A model generated the notes under the pieces. That model ran no database searches. It was not told where the DNA came from and was given only the letters and a program-made list of their open reading frames with translations. A stretch of 64,000 nt of DNA, taken from contig JAPNUO010000003.1 of the NCBI GenBank assembly GCA_026627065.1, positions 124,001 through 188,000 of the forward strand, given 5' to 3'. The position numbers were made by a program, and so were the translations under genes. The stretch's first letter is position 1; the number at the start of each line of letters is the position of its first letter. Shown piece by piece: positions 9,449 to 17,128 of this stretch. This stretch comes from Bacillota bacterium (GTDB taxonomy: Bacteria; Bacillota; Sulfobacillia; Sulfobacillales; Sulfobacillaceae).

Positions 9449-10738
9449 ATGGAGCAGACGTTCACCGTGAGGGACAGTTCCTTCCTGGCGCATTCGTTTG
9501 ATTGGGATTTTCGGGATGCCGACACCAAAGAGGGGACGCATGTCATCCATTCGTATCCCGCGATGATGATCCCGCAGGTGGCTCGCCATCTGATTGCGTG
9601 GTTGCGTCAGCTTCATCCAGAGGCCCAGACCTTATTGGATCCGTTTTGTGGAGCCGGAACGGTTCTGGTGGAAGCTGCACGGCAGCGCCTTGAGGCCTGG
9701 GGCAATGATCTCAATCCCTTAGCTGTGCGCATTGCCAGGGCACGCACCACGCCCATTGACGACGACCCGTTGCTATCTCAACTGAGCGCGCTGGATAACC
9801 GATTGACGCCGTTAGCCCTGGCGACTTGGGAGGGGCCAATTCCGACATTTCCCGGTCAGGACTTTTGGTTTAAGCCCACAGTCGTCCGAGCCCTGGCCTT
9901 TGTTGCCGCCAACATTGGCGAGATCGCCCACGCGAATGTGCGCAATTTGGCGTGGATGGCCTTCAGTGAAACGGTGCGCTGGGTGTCCAACACGCGCAAC
10001 AGTGAATTTAAGCTGTATCGGCTGGCGCCGCATAAATTAGCGGCCTGGAACCCCGATGTCCTTGCTGTCTTTCGCGAAACGTTGGCTCGTTATGCGGAGG
10101 GTGTGAGAGCGTTCAGCCCAGAACTTCGACAGGCTCCGATCGCCCCGCGTATTGTGTCGAGCGATGCCTGCGAGTTGTCCGGGGTGCCGGACGGTTATTT
10201 TGATCTAATGGTCACGTCTCCGCCTTATGGGGATTCGCGCACGACCGTGGCCTATGGACAATTTTCGCGGCTCTCTCTGGAATGGTTGGGGGTGCCGTCA
10301 ACGGAAGCCCGCGCCATTGACCGGCGGCTTCTCGGAGGAAAAGCCTCGTCAACGCCAGCAAACGCCTTGCCGTCACCCACGTTGCAGGCGGCTCTCGCAG
10401 AGATTGCGCACCAAGATGGGCGACGAGCGCGGGAGGTCGAGACATTCTACCAGGACGTGGACCGGGCGATAGCTGCTATTACCCGAAAGCTTAAGCCAGG
10501 TGCCCTTTGTGGTTGGGTGGTGGCGAACCGGACCGTAAAACGCGTGGTGTTGCCGACAGATCAGATTATTGCCGAATTATCTAGCGCGCGACATTACACG
10601 GTGGTCGACAATCTCGTGCGGAACATTCCCAATAAACGGATGCCCTTAGCCAACAGCCCCAGCAATGTTGTCGGTGACACGGGTGCGACGATGACGAAGG
10701 AGCATCTCCTCATTCTTCGATATCACGGAGGCCCGTAG
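9449..10738 (+). CDS. Orphan DNA methyltransferase, probably N4-cytosine (TSPPY type)
   Basis: This SAM-dependent amino-methyltransferase acts on DNA. Motif I, DPFCGAGT, is at residues 64-71 and is followed by GNDLNP at 85-90. Catalytic motif IV, TSPPYGD, is near residues 254-260. The motif order I then IV, with a long insert between, resembles the alpha or gamma arrangement. TSPPY favours N4-methylcytosine, though N6-adenine is possible. The product is 429 aa with no obvious separate target-recognition subunit. There is no restriction endonuclease or specificity gene nearby, so it looks like a solitary regulatory or anti-restriction methylase. The start ATG follows a weak AGGAAAG site. Confidence 0.8.
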   Translation: MEQTFTVRDSSFLAHSFDWDFRDADTKEGTHVIHSYPAMMIPQVARHLIAWLRQLHPEAQTLLDPFCGAGTVLVEAARQRLEAWGNDLNPLAVRIARARTTPIDDDPLLSQLSALDNRLTPLALATWEGPIPTFPGQDFWFKPTVVRALAFVAANIGEIAHANVRNLAWMAFSETVRWVSNTRNSEFKLYRLAPHKLAAWNPDVLAVFRETLARYAEGVRAFSPELRQAPIAPRIVSSDACELSGVPDGYFDLMVTSPPYGDSRTTVAYGQFSRLSLEWLGVPSTEARAIDRRLLGGKASSTPANALPSPTLQAALAEIAHQDGRRAREVETFYQDVDRAIAAITRKLKPGALCGWVVANRTVKRVVLPTDQIIAELSSARHYTVVDNLVRNIPNKRMPLANSPSNVVGDTGATMTKEHLLILRYHGGP

Positions 10739-10895
10739 TGATGTATTGTCTGAGTTCCGCTACGGGCAGCCAGTGCGCCTCCCAGAGCGTGGCGGCCACG
10801 GCGAGACACGTGGTGGCCACCAAGAGGCCGGTGCCGGAGAGTCCGGCAATCCCGTCAAATTCTCGCCGGGTTTCGGGCGGAATTGGTACTCGCAT
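10710..10895 (-). CDS. Small putative single-span membrane protein
   Basis: The 61-aa product is of unknown function and I recognise no family. Residues about 16-40 (GIAGLSGTGLLVATTCLAV and following) could form one transmembrane helix, flanked by a charged N terminus. The support is a good ribosome binding site, GGAGATGGAGG, about 8 bases before the ATG. Its 3' end overlaps the convergent methyltransferase gene by 29 bases. It may be a chance frame, but the combination of site and hydrophobic helix justifies listing it. Confidence 0.35.
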   Translation of the reverse strand: MRVPIPPETRREFDGIAGLSGTGLLVATTCLAVAATLWEAHWLPVAELRQYITTGLRDIEE

Positions 10896-11639
10896 GGGGA
10901 AACCTCCATCTCCTGACCATTATGAGGCATGCCAAACAATCCGCTTGGCGGCCATCGCCTAGCGGGAGGATAGAATCAAGCCGAAATGTAGGAGTGAGAT
11001 TTCCGGAGCTAGGGGGTGTAATAATGCGCGAAGGATAGACGCCAGAAAGACAGTCGCCCTAGCTGATAGTTAGAGCCCCAGATCTGCGATTGGTTGGCAT
11101 AACGGCGTCCGATTGGCACAGAGGTGCGCCTAGTTGACTTAGGCGGACCTAATGTTTTACGGATGACCCAAATCCATGCTATCAGCGTGACAATCCCTCA
11201 TGGACAGGAACTGCGAGATGGATGATCACGGTCCCCCCCTCCCGAACCGACTCGCGCTCCTTAACGGAGACGGGTGCGGATCGTAGACATGGATAGAATT
11301 CAGGAAGGGGGCCGATTCGTAGCCGAACGGCCAGCTCACTGCGTATTATCAGCAACCGTTGACAAACCTTCGACCAAAAAGACGCTACTCTTGGTCTTCG
11401 AAACAGCCCGGTTAAGAAAGAGCGAGAAGTAAACCAAAGACCCCCTTGCAACAGCAGAGTGGTTCCCGCGTAGTAACCATATTCGGCAGGGTTTCCGCCT
11501 ATTATCCGCAGGTGTGTCGCCCAACGTCCCTGCCTGATCGTGACAGTTCAGGGAGGTTTCTTTCTGGTTCTATGATGCCCTAACGCCGTGAGTATGCCGC
11601 TCTCCCGCAGCTGCGTACGAACCTGCCCAAAGCGAGGAG
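10896..11639. other. Gene-poor stretch, nothing recognised
   Basis: About 740 bases without a supportable gene. Minus-strand frames of 89 and 62 codons exist around 11182-11524, but they lack ribosome binding sites and family resemblance. A small stem CGCCTA/TAGGCG (11127-11132 and 11140-11145, loop of 7) is the only structure I noticed. The local composition is less coding-like than the neighbours, consistent with decayed sequence next to the toxin-antitoxin pair. Confidence 0.4.
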
Positions 11640-12089
11640 TTAGTCGGACTCGGCGGAAGCAGCAAGCTCGCTGATCACTGTCCGTAACTGTTGGATTGCC
11701 TCCTGAGGACGTAAAACCATGAGTCGTGGGGGCGCATAAAAATGGCGCACATTAAACGTCACCAGCCAATGCGTCGGGATCTGAACGGCTGCGGCCACGA
11801 CATGACGATCCTTGACATGAGCGTAATCGCTCACTCGCTGAAGGCTTGCGTCGTCGGGATCAGGACTCATCTGCAGACACCGCGGCCATAAGGCCTCAAA
11901 GACGGCCACCGCATGTGGCAGTTTTTGTCGGAGGTTGCGCCGCACCTCGTCCACCACCTGCGGTGTCGTCCACCCCTCAATCAGTCCCAGTTCCGCGACT
12001 TGCAAGAGGGCATGGGATACCCCGTTGGGGGAGGCGCTGCCCGCGATGATAACATCGGCGTCAAAAAAGACCCGGAGGAACGGACTCAT
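11640..12089 (-). CDS. PIN-domain protein, probable ribonuclease toxin (VapC-like)
   Basis: PIN domains are metal-dependent ribonucleases. In toxin-antitoxin systems they cleave tRNA or rRNA. The 149-aa product starts with the acidic-site motif VFFDADVIIAGSAS. It has a central acidic region and the conserved C-terminal element KDRHVVAAAV, then LVTFNVRHF. Its ATG overlaps the stop of the upstream AbrB-like gene (ATGA), the usual antitoxin-first arrangement. It belongs to the broader COG1569-like PIN group rather than to short VapC proteins. Confidence 0.8.
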   Translation of the reverse strand: MSPFLRVFFDADVIIAGSASPNGVSHALLQVAELGLIEGWTTPQVVDEVRRNLRQKLPHAVAVFEALWPRCLQMSPDPDDASLQRVSDYAHVKDRHVVAAAVQIPTHWLVTFNVRHFYAPPRLMVLRPQEAIQQLRTVISELAASAESD

Positions 12090-12358
12090 GTGTCAGACGA
12101 TAGAGGTTCGTCCCATCCGTAGCGGTCGTCGCGCCACGCCGCCAACAAATCCTCCACGGACAATCCGGCTCGTTCTCGTTCCGACGCGATTTGTTGAGCG
12201 AGTGCGGTCACCACCGGAATCCGTGTACTTAAGAGCAAAACCCCGTCCAAATCAATCAACGTTAGAGGGGTATCGGGTGCTAAGGCATAGCGCTGACGCA
12301 CGGCTTTGGGTAAGGTGACCACCCCGCGATCACGGACCTGAATCGTATACTTGTGCAT
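12086..12358 (-). CDS. SpoVT/AbrB-fold antitoxin
   Basis: This is a DNA-binding, toxin-neutralising partner of the PIN protein. The N-terminal swapped-hairpin AbrB domain is seen in the opening stretch IQVRDRGVVTLPKAVRQRY and in DTPLTLIDLDGVLLLS (about residues 5-48). The rest is a charged tail (SERERAGLSVEDLLAAWRDD) that probably contacts the toxin. It is 90 aa and its ATG is preceded by AAAGGAGGG. Coupling to the toxin by a 4-base overlap supports a type II module that is likely autoregulated. Confidence 0.8.
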   Translation of the reverse strand: MHKYTIQVRDRGVVTLPKAVRQRYALAPDTPLTLIDLDGVLLLSTRIPVVTALAQQIASERERAGLSVEDLLAAWRDDRYGWDEPLSSDT

Positions 12359-13002
12359 CGTAGCCCTCCTTTACCACTCCATGATACACCGTAAGCCAGC
12401 AATGCAGAAATACTGAAACTCCGCATTGCCATCAAAAACTCGTTGGACTTGTGTGCGCCCAGCGGATCCGGGAAGGGGGCGCCGCCCTCTACAGCAACAG
12501 AAACGCTACGATCAATAAGGCCAGCACTAGTGCGTCGCCGGCGCCGCTAAAGTTGATCTCAAACCCCCTGGCGCCGGAACAATACCGTCACCCAGCCGCC
12601 AAACGCCAGCGTGGCCTGCAACCCCAGTGGGCGTGGACTTACGGGGTGTCGCTTCGCCAGTGAAGGTCCTGGATACACAAGTTTCGCACCGCGGATCCCG
12701 CGCCGACCTGGGTCGCGTGTGCGTAGCCTGACCCGTCGGCCATGCTGACCGTGCGGGTAAATGGATAGCGGTGATGTGAGGGCTTGTTCGCGGGGGAGGT
12801 GTCGACAGATGGGACACATTCGGTAAATCTGTCGAAAAATGAAGAAGTCATGGCAACGCTTGATGTTATTAATAACTATTGATTAGAAAAATATCTATAT
12901 GTAGAAGAGTGTCGAAAATTTGCACAGGACATTGGTACGCCTCTCTCGCTACACTGTCGGTGAGGACAATCCTCAGAAATATTTTCGAAGCGGGGTGACG
13001 AG
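12359..13002. other. Intergenic region before the T4SS/Tad operon, with putative promoter
   Basis: About 640 bases with no supportable gene. From 12855 the sequence turns strongly AT-rich. A possible promoter is TTGATT at 12879-12884, a 17-base spacer and TAGAAG at 12902-12907. A perfect 6-bp inverted repeat with a 3-base centre (TGAGGACAATCCTCA, 12961-12975) sits between it and the first gene and could be an operator. The 12450-12850 part has overlapping open frames on both strands but none with a start site or known family. Confidence 0.35.
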
Positions 13003-13236
13003 ATGCCTGATGCGGCGTTGGGGCAAGTGTTAACCCGATTGACGAGCCTCCTAGTCGATTTGGCGGGCGGCGTGTTCACGCTGGTGATGGTGTATGGCGC
13101 AATTCGGTTCATGGTGTCTCACAATCCCCGCACGGTGCAGGGGAGTAAAGAACTGATGGGACGTGCCGCCATCGGTTTGGGGATCGTGCTCATGGTTGAT
13201 GTCTTGCGTCAATTGATTCAGTATGTCGTGTCATGA
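13003..13236 (+). CDS. VirB2/TrbC-like T4SS pilin-type protein
   Basis: The small 77-aa membrane protein has two hydrophobic helices, about residues 15-38 and 52-75, separated by a short polar loop (NPRTVQGSKELMGRA). This is the pattern of VirB2/TrbC and of the T4SS pilin family in Gram-positive and archaeal systems, where it forms the pilus or a membrane assembly. No cleavable signal peptide is visible. It is the first gene of a tightly packed operon. The ATG follows GGGGTGACGAG, and the next gene starts on its stop codon. Assignment rests on topology, loop pattern and position next to VirB6-, VirB3- and VirB4-like genes. Confidence 0.65.
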   Translation: MPDAALGQVLTRLTSLLVDLAGGVFTLVMVYGAIRFMVSHNPRTVQGSKELMGRAAIGLGIVLMVDVLRQLIQYVVS

Positions 13237-14003
13237 TTTTTCCCAATCCCATCCTGTCTCTCATCAACAGCGCATCGCAGTGGGCTTGGCAACAGGTTGC
13301 GGACAACTCGACCACGATCCTTCGCCGTTACGTGATGCATCCGCTTGGTTGGCCCCCAGTGTTGACCAGCTTTTATCACCTGAGCCAAGCTCTTGCAGCC
13401 TCCCTCGCTCTAGCGGTGCTGCTGGTGGCGCTCCTCCGCCTGATGTGGCCGAACCTTAGCATTACGGGCGTGTCAGGGACAATCCGGGGACTCCTGGAGC
13501 GTTTGGTCACCGGGGCCTTGGTGGCAGTGGCGGGACCATGGATGGTCCACGTCATGCTGGAAATCAACAACGCATTGGTGGGGCAGCTGACGTCTTCGTT
13601 GGCGGTGGCTGGCCTCCGATCCCCCCAGGGGCTGTTATCCCCCCTGGTGGTGGGTATGGTCGCCCTGGCGCTGTTTGCCTTGATGATCTACCTGGCGGTA
13701 TTTTATGCCGCCCGCGCCGTTGAGATTTACCTTTTAACCGCGATGATTCCGTGGGTGCTTTTGTGGTGGGCCACGCAAGGGGACGAGGTGGTGCTTGGAC
13801 GCTTTTTTAAGGAGCTAGTGGTCGTCATTTTTGTTCAGTCGGTGCATGCCGCGACGCTGTGGCTCATCTATCGCATTGCGGGCGCGTTCTCATGGGAAGG
13901 GGTGTTCTTGGAGTTGGCCTTGTTCTGGTGGATGACCCGGGTTCCCGCAGAGATTCGCTACCTTGTTGGGGCTTCCTCGGGAGTCAATCGTCTTTGGCGA
14001 TGA
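13233..14003 (+). CDS. VirB6/TrbL-like polytopic membrane protein
   Basis: The 256-aa protein has an N-terminal amphipathic region and about five or six transmembrane helices (near residues 50-70, 87-107, 130-160, 165-190 and 200-245). The arrangement fits the TrbL/VirB6 superfamily, which forms the inner-membrane channel of type IV secretion systems. Sequence identity to any subfamily is not obvious by eye, so topology and gene order carry the call. It overlaps the preceding pilin-like gene and the following gene by 4 bases each (ATGA). Confidence 0.6.
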   Translation: MIFPNPILSLINSASQWAWQQVADNSTTILRRYVMHPLGWPPVLTSFYHLSQALAASLALAVLLVALLRLMWPNLSITGVSGTIRGLLERLVTGALVAVAGPWMVHVMLEINNALVGQLTSSLAVAGLRSPQGLLSPLVVGMVALALFALMIYLAVFYAARAVEIYLLTAMIPWVLLWWATQGDEVVLGRFFKELVVVIFVQSVHAATLWLIYRIAGAFSWEGVFLELALFWWMTRVPAEIRYLVGASSGVNRLWR

Positions 14004-14275
14004 AACACATTGTCAACCTTCCGCTTTCCAGTCAGCCCGACGTTCTCTTTGGCCTTCAGCTGACAGATCTGCTGTGGATCTTTGTTGCAGCGGCGGTCGA
14101 CCTCTTACTCTGGCGCACCATAAAGCATCAGCTCCTCCTTCTTTGGGCGGGATGGCTAGCCGCTAGCAGCGCCGGTGTGGCACTCGCTGTGGTTCGCCTC
14201 GACGAGGAAGCGCTGCCCCAACGGCTTTGGCAATGGTTCCACTTTTGGATTTCCCCGCGCCTTTATTTGCCCTAA
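14000..14275 (+). CDS. PrgI/VirB3-like small membrane protein
   Basis: The 91-aa protein has two adjacent hydrophobic helices (about residues 22-38 and 42-62) after a short N terminus, NLPLSSQPDVLFGLQLTDLL. This resembles the PrgI family of Gram-positive T4SS, the counterpart of VirB3, which docks the VirB4 ATPase to the membrane channel. The start ATG overlaps the stop of the VirB6-like gene. An upstream in-frame start at 13859 would lie entirely inside the previous gene and is rejected. A 46-base gap separates it from the next gene. Confidence 0.6.
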   Translation: MKHIVNLPLSSQPDVLFGLQLTDLLWIFVAAAVDLLLWRTIKHQLLLLWAGWLAASSAGVALAVVRLDEEALPQRLWQWFHFWISPRLYLP

Positions 14276-14321
14276 TAGGGCATCTCTAACGAGTGTGTCG
14301 CAAGTGGATGAGGTGAACAAT

Positions 14322-14912
14322 GTGGCTATACGCATTAATCAAGTCTTTCCTATTCGCGCCATCGGTCCCACCATGTGCCTAGTGGGCCGAGACCGGTTTT
14401 CGGCAGTCCTGGAAGCTGTCCCAATTAATTTCAGCTTGAGGTCTGAGGTGGAACAAGAGCGCTTGGTCAACGCGTACACAGCCTTTTTAAACGGACTCAA
14501 TTTTCCTGTGGAAATCTTGGTGCGCTCCGACTACCTTCGCCTGGACGATTACCTCGGAGACATCAAAAGTCATGAAGAAGACATTGAACCGCATCTTCGC
14601 CCATCTTTGGGCGAATATATTGAATTTCTCGAGGAAACCGCTCATGTCCACCACCTTGTTCGTCGCCGGTTTTACTTGATCTTGTCGTGGGAAGGGATGG
14701 ATTCGCGTTCGCGGCCCTTGCGCCGGGGCGAAGTCCTCTGGGAGGAAGCCGAAAACGAGCTGGAGCGGCGCCGTGAAATCATTGCGGCCGGCCTTCGCCC
14801 GCTTGGCGTCCGTGTCAAACTACTGCAACGCGACGATCTCTTTCGCTTCATCTACGCGAGTTTAGGGGGACGGCAAGGGTTGCCCAAAGGGGCGAGCTGG
14901 GTATGGGACTAA
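14322..14912 (+). CDS. VirB4-associated TraC-like N-terminal domain protein
   Basis: The product is 196 aa and soluble. It begins AIRINQVFPIRAIG and contains the segment LNGLNFPVEILVRSDYLRLDDYL, then a charged helical region. This pattern matches the domain that precedes or accompanies VirB4-type ATPases in Firmicute conjugation loci. The GTG at 14322 is chosen for its GAGGTG site; the frame is open further upstream, including GTG codons at 14295, 14304 and 14313. It overlaps the VirB4 gene by 10 bases, so the two are coupled and probably form one functional unit that is fused in other systems. Confidence 0.55.
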   Translation: MAIRINQVFPIRAIGPTMCLVGRDRFSAVLEAVPINFSLRSEVEQERLVNAYTAFLNGLNFPVEILVRSDYLRLDDYLGDIKSHEEDIEPHLRPSLGEYIEFLEETAHVHHLVRRRFYLILSWEGMDSRSRPLRRGEVLWEEAENELERRREIIAAGLRPLGVRVKLLQRDDLFRFIYASLGGRQGLPKGASWVWD

Positions 14913-16582
14913 GGCGCGCGCGACGCGCCTTAGTCGACTCGCTGGATCCTCTTTGGCCTTCTCATCTGTTGATTCACCCCAGTTATGTGGAAATTGGGGA
15001 GCACGTCATTCGATTTTATCAGGTCTCCGGTTATCCGCGGGAAGTCGGGCCGGGCTGGCTGGATCCGCTCCTTCAGTGGTCATGGCCTCTAACGATTGTA
15101 ATGCACGTAGAGCCGGTGGACACCGGCACGATGGTGCGTTCCATGACGCGCCGAATGGTCTGGCACCGCGGTGCCTTAGCGTGGGAGCAAAACCAGGGGC
15201 GCTTGAGCCGCGCTGATCGCCTAGTCGCGTTGGACGACGCGGAACGACTGCGGCTGACCTTGGTGCGCGGCGATGCGCGCATGCTGGAGGTATCGATGAT
15301 TGTGGGCGTGTGGGGCCGCACGGTCGATGACCTGAACCGTCAGGGCGAACAACTGGAAAGTCGGGCCCAGTCTCTCCTGCTTTTGATGCGCGTTCTGACC
15401 TACCGCCAGTTGGAGGCGTTAAAGCAGCTGGTACCAGTCATGCCTTCCCTGTTGCCCCGGCGGGAAATGGATAGCCGCGCTTGGGCTACCATTTTTCCGT
15501 TTTCGTCTGACGAGATCATGCATGACGGAGGCCAAGTGTTCGGTGTCAACCCGCGGACAAAGGCGCTCATTGTGGTGGATCGGTTTCAGCTGGCCTCGCC
15601 ACACTCTATTACGATTGGTTGGTCTGGAGCCGGCAAAAGCTTTGCCGCCAAGTTGGAAGCGCTTCGCGCCCAATACCGCCCTTTAGCTGTGAGCATTGTC
15701 GATCCCGAAGGTGAATATTGCTGGCTGCGCGCCTTGGGGGCCCAAGTGTGGAACATCGGCACCGAGACGGGAGCCGTAAGCCGCTTTCCTTATGATCCGT
15801 TTACCGTCGATATCCACGCGTCTGAAGAAGAAATCAGTCGTCAAGCCGACTTTTTGATGCGCCTGTTGCGCCGGTTGGCACCGGATTTTGTCGACGCGTT
15901 AGCGGGAGACGCTGAGAACGCCTTGTGGCGCGCCATTCGCCAGGCATCGGGGCGATGGACGCTGGATGGGGGGGCCCCGGTCACCATGGCGGATTGGTTA
16001 CGGGCGTTGCCCGCGAATCACGACCGGGTGCGCAATCGGCTGGAGACCCTCTGGCAACGGTGGCGAGGCGTGGTGGGGCCTTCTCAGCCGTTGGACGCAA
16101 CATTCGAGGTATTCGACTTTAGTGGCGTTGTCGAAGGGATGAAGGGAGCTGTGTATCTGGCGCTGACCGAATGGCTGATGCGGCGCATGGAACGCGACGC
16201 GCGGCGTCGGCTCATTATCTTCGACGAGGCGTGGCATCTTCTGACTGATGACGAAAGCGCGTCCTATCTCGAAGAACTCTTTCGCCGAGGGCGCAAGTGG
16301 GGCACAGCGGTCTCTTTGCTCACCCAAGACATCAGCGATTTCACGCGAAGCCGCGCGGCGGAAGTGTGTCTTCGCAATGCTCCCATGCTGCTTTTGTTGC
16401 GCCAACATCCGGAGAGCCTTCGGGAAGTGCAAACGCTATTGCGGCTCAGCGACGCCGAACTTGACGTGGTGCGTCAGGCGAGTCAAGGAGATGGGCTATT
16501 GTTGCTGGCGGATCAGCGCGTGCCCATACGCATTGTCGCTTCTCGGCGCGAACAGACTTTGCTTACGGGAACGGAGGAATGA
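14903..16582 (+). CDS. VirB4/TraE-family T4SS ATPase
   Basis: The 559-aa HerA/VirB4-type motor energises type IV secretion or DNA transfer at the inner membrane. An N-terminal VirB4-specific domain (about 1-200) is followed by the ATPase domain, with Walker A WSGAGKSFAAK near residue 237, Walker B RRLIIFDEAWHLL near 435 and the conserved LTQDISDF near 472. The spacing and the DEAWHLL motif are typical of VirB4 rather than VirD4. No VirD4 coupling protein or relaxase is encoded nearby. It sits directly upstream of Tad-type genes, with only 3 bases before the SAF-domain gene. Confidence 0.85.
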   Translation: MGLRRARRALVDSLDPLWPSHLLIHPSYVEIGEHVIRFYQVSGYPREVGPGWLDPLLQWSWPLTIVMHVEPVDTGTMVRSMTRRMVWHRGALAWEQNQGRLSRADRLVALDDAERLRLTLVRGDARMLEVSMIVGVWGRTVDDLNRQGEQLESRAQSLLLLMRVLTYRQLEALKQLVPVMPSLLPRREMDSRAWATIFPFSSDEIMHDGGQVFGVNPRTKALIVVDRFQLASPHSITIGWSGAGKSFAAKLEALRAQYRPLAVSIVDPEGEYCWLRALGAQVWNIGTETGAVSRFPYDPFTVDIHASEEEISRQADFLMRLLRRLAPDFVDALAGDAENALWRAIRQASGRWTLDGGAPVTMADWLRALPANHDRVRNRLETLWQRWRGVVGPSQPLDATFEVFDFSGVVEGMKGAVYLALTEWLMRRMERDARRRLIIFDEAWHLLTDDESASYLEELFRRGRKWGTAVSLLTQDISDFTRSRAAEVCLRNAPMLLLLRQHPESLREVQTLLRLSDAELDVVRQASQGDGLLLLADQRVPIRIVASRREQTLLTGTEE

Positions 16583-16585
16583 ATA

Positions 16586-17128
16586 GTGAAAGGTTGGATG
16601 CCATGGATTAAAAATCACGTGGGGATGGTAGCGTTTCTCCTGAGCGCGGCTACCTTTGCCGCGCTGGAGGTGGGATCACGGCACAGCCCGCCGACGCCAA
16701 CGCGCGTTCCGGTGGTAGCCACTTTGGTGCCGGCAGGAGCGCGCATCGCATCCCAAGACATCCGCTGGGTCAACGAGACATCCTTGCAGACGGTAAGGGC
16801 TGACGCGCTCACAGGTTACGCCCGGGTCACATTGTTTCCCGGGGCCGTATTATCGCCGGTGGACATTGCGCACGAGTCGGAGGGCGTAGCGGTGGTAGCG
16901 GTGACGCCGACGAATGCCTCCGACGTGGCTGTGGTTCCCGTTAGCGATTACGTCAACGTATTGGTTTATACCACTCGCGGGCTGGCCTGGCGGTCGGGGC
17001 CGGTGTTGGTGGTGGCACGGGACGGTGGGAGCGCTAGCATCGATGTGGCTATGACGATGTCTCAGGCGCTCCGGTTTGAAGCGATGAAAAGCCGGGGGAC
17101 GGTGGCGATCATCGGGATGTCCTCGTGA
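16586..17128 (+). CDS. CpaB/RcpC-like SAF-domain protein
   Basis: The 180-aa protein has one N-terminal membrane anchor (about residues 12-30) and then an extracytoplasmic SAF domain with VPAGARIASQDIRWV and the family-typical LTGYARVTLFPGAVLSPVDI. CpaB/RcpC proteins are periplasmic or exofacial parts of Tad (Flp) pilus assembly, thought to bind the cell wall or modify pilus exit. It is shorter than typical CpaB (about 250-300 aa). The GTG start at 16586 follows GGAGG with a 9-base gap; an ATG at 16598 is possible. It is the first Tad-type gene after the T4SS block, and its stop overlaps the next GTG. Confidence 0.7.
   Translation: MKGWMPWIKNHVGMVAFLLSAATFAALEVGSRHSPPTPTRVPVVATLVPAGARIASQDIRWVNETSLQTVRADALTGYARVTLFPGAVLSPVDIAHESEGVAVVAVTPTNASDVAVVPVSDYVNVLVYTTRGLAWRSGPVLVVARDGGSASIDVAMTMSQALRFEAMKSRGTVAIIGMSS

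Noticed and set aside
11182-11524. Minus-strand frames of 89 and 62 codons in the gap before the PIN gene
   Set aside because: No ribosome binding site, overlapping frames with no family resemblance; considered eroded sequence.
12559-12851. Overlapping minus-strand frames before the T4SS-Tad operon, suspected decayed gene
   Set aside because: I looked for transposase or toxin motifs shared across frames and found none convincing, so I report the stretch as empty.
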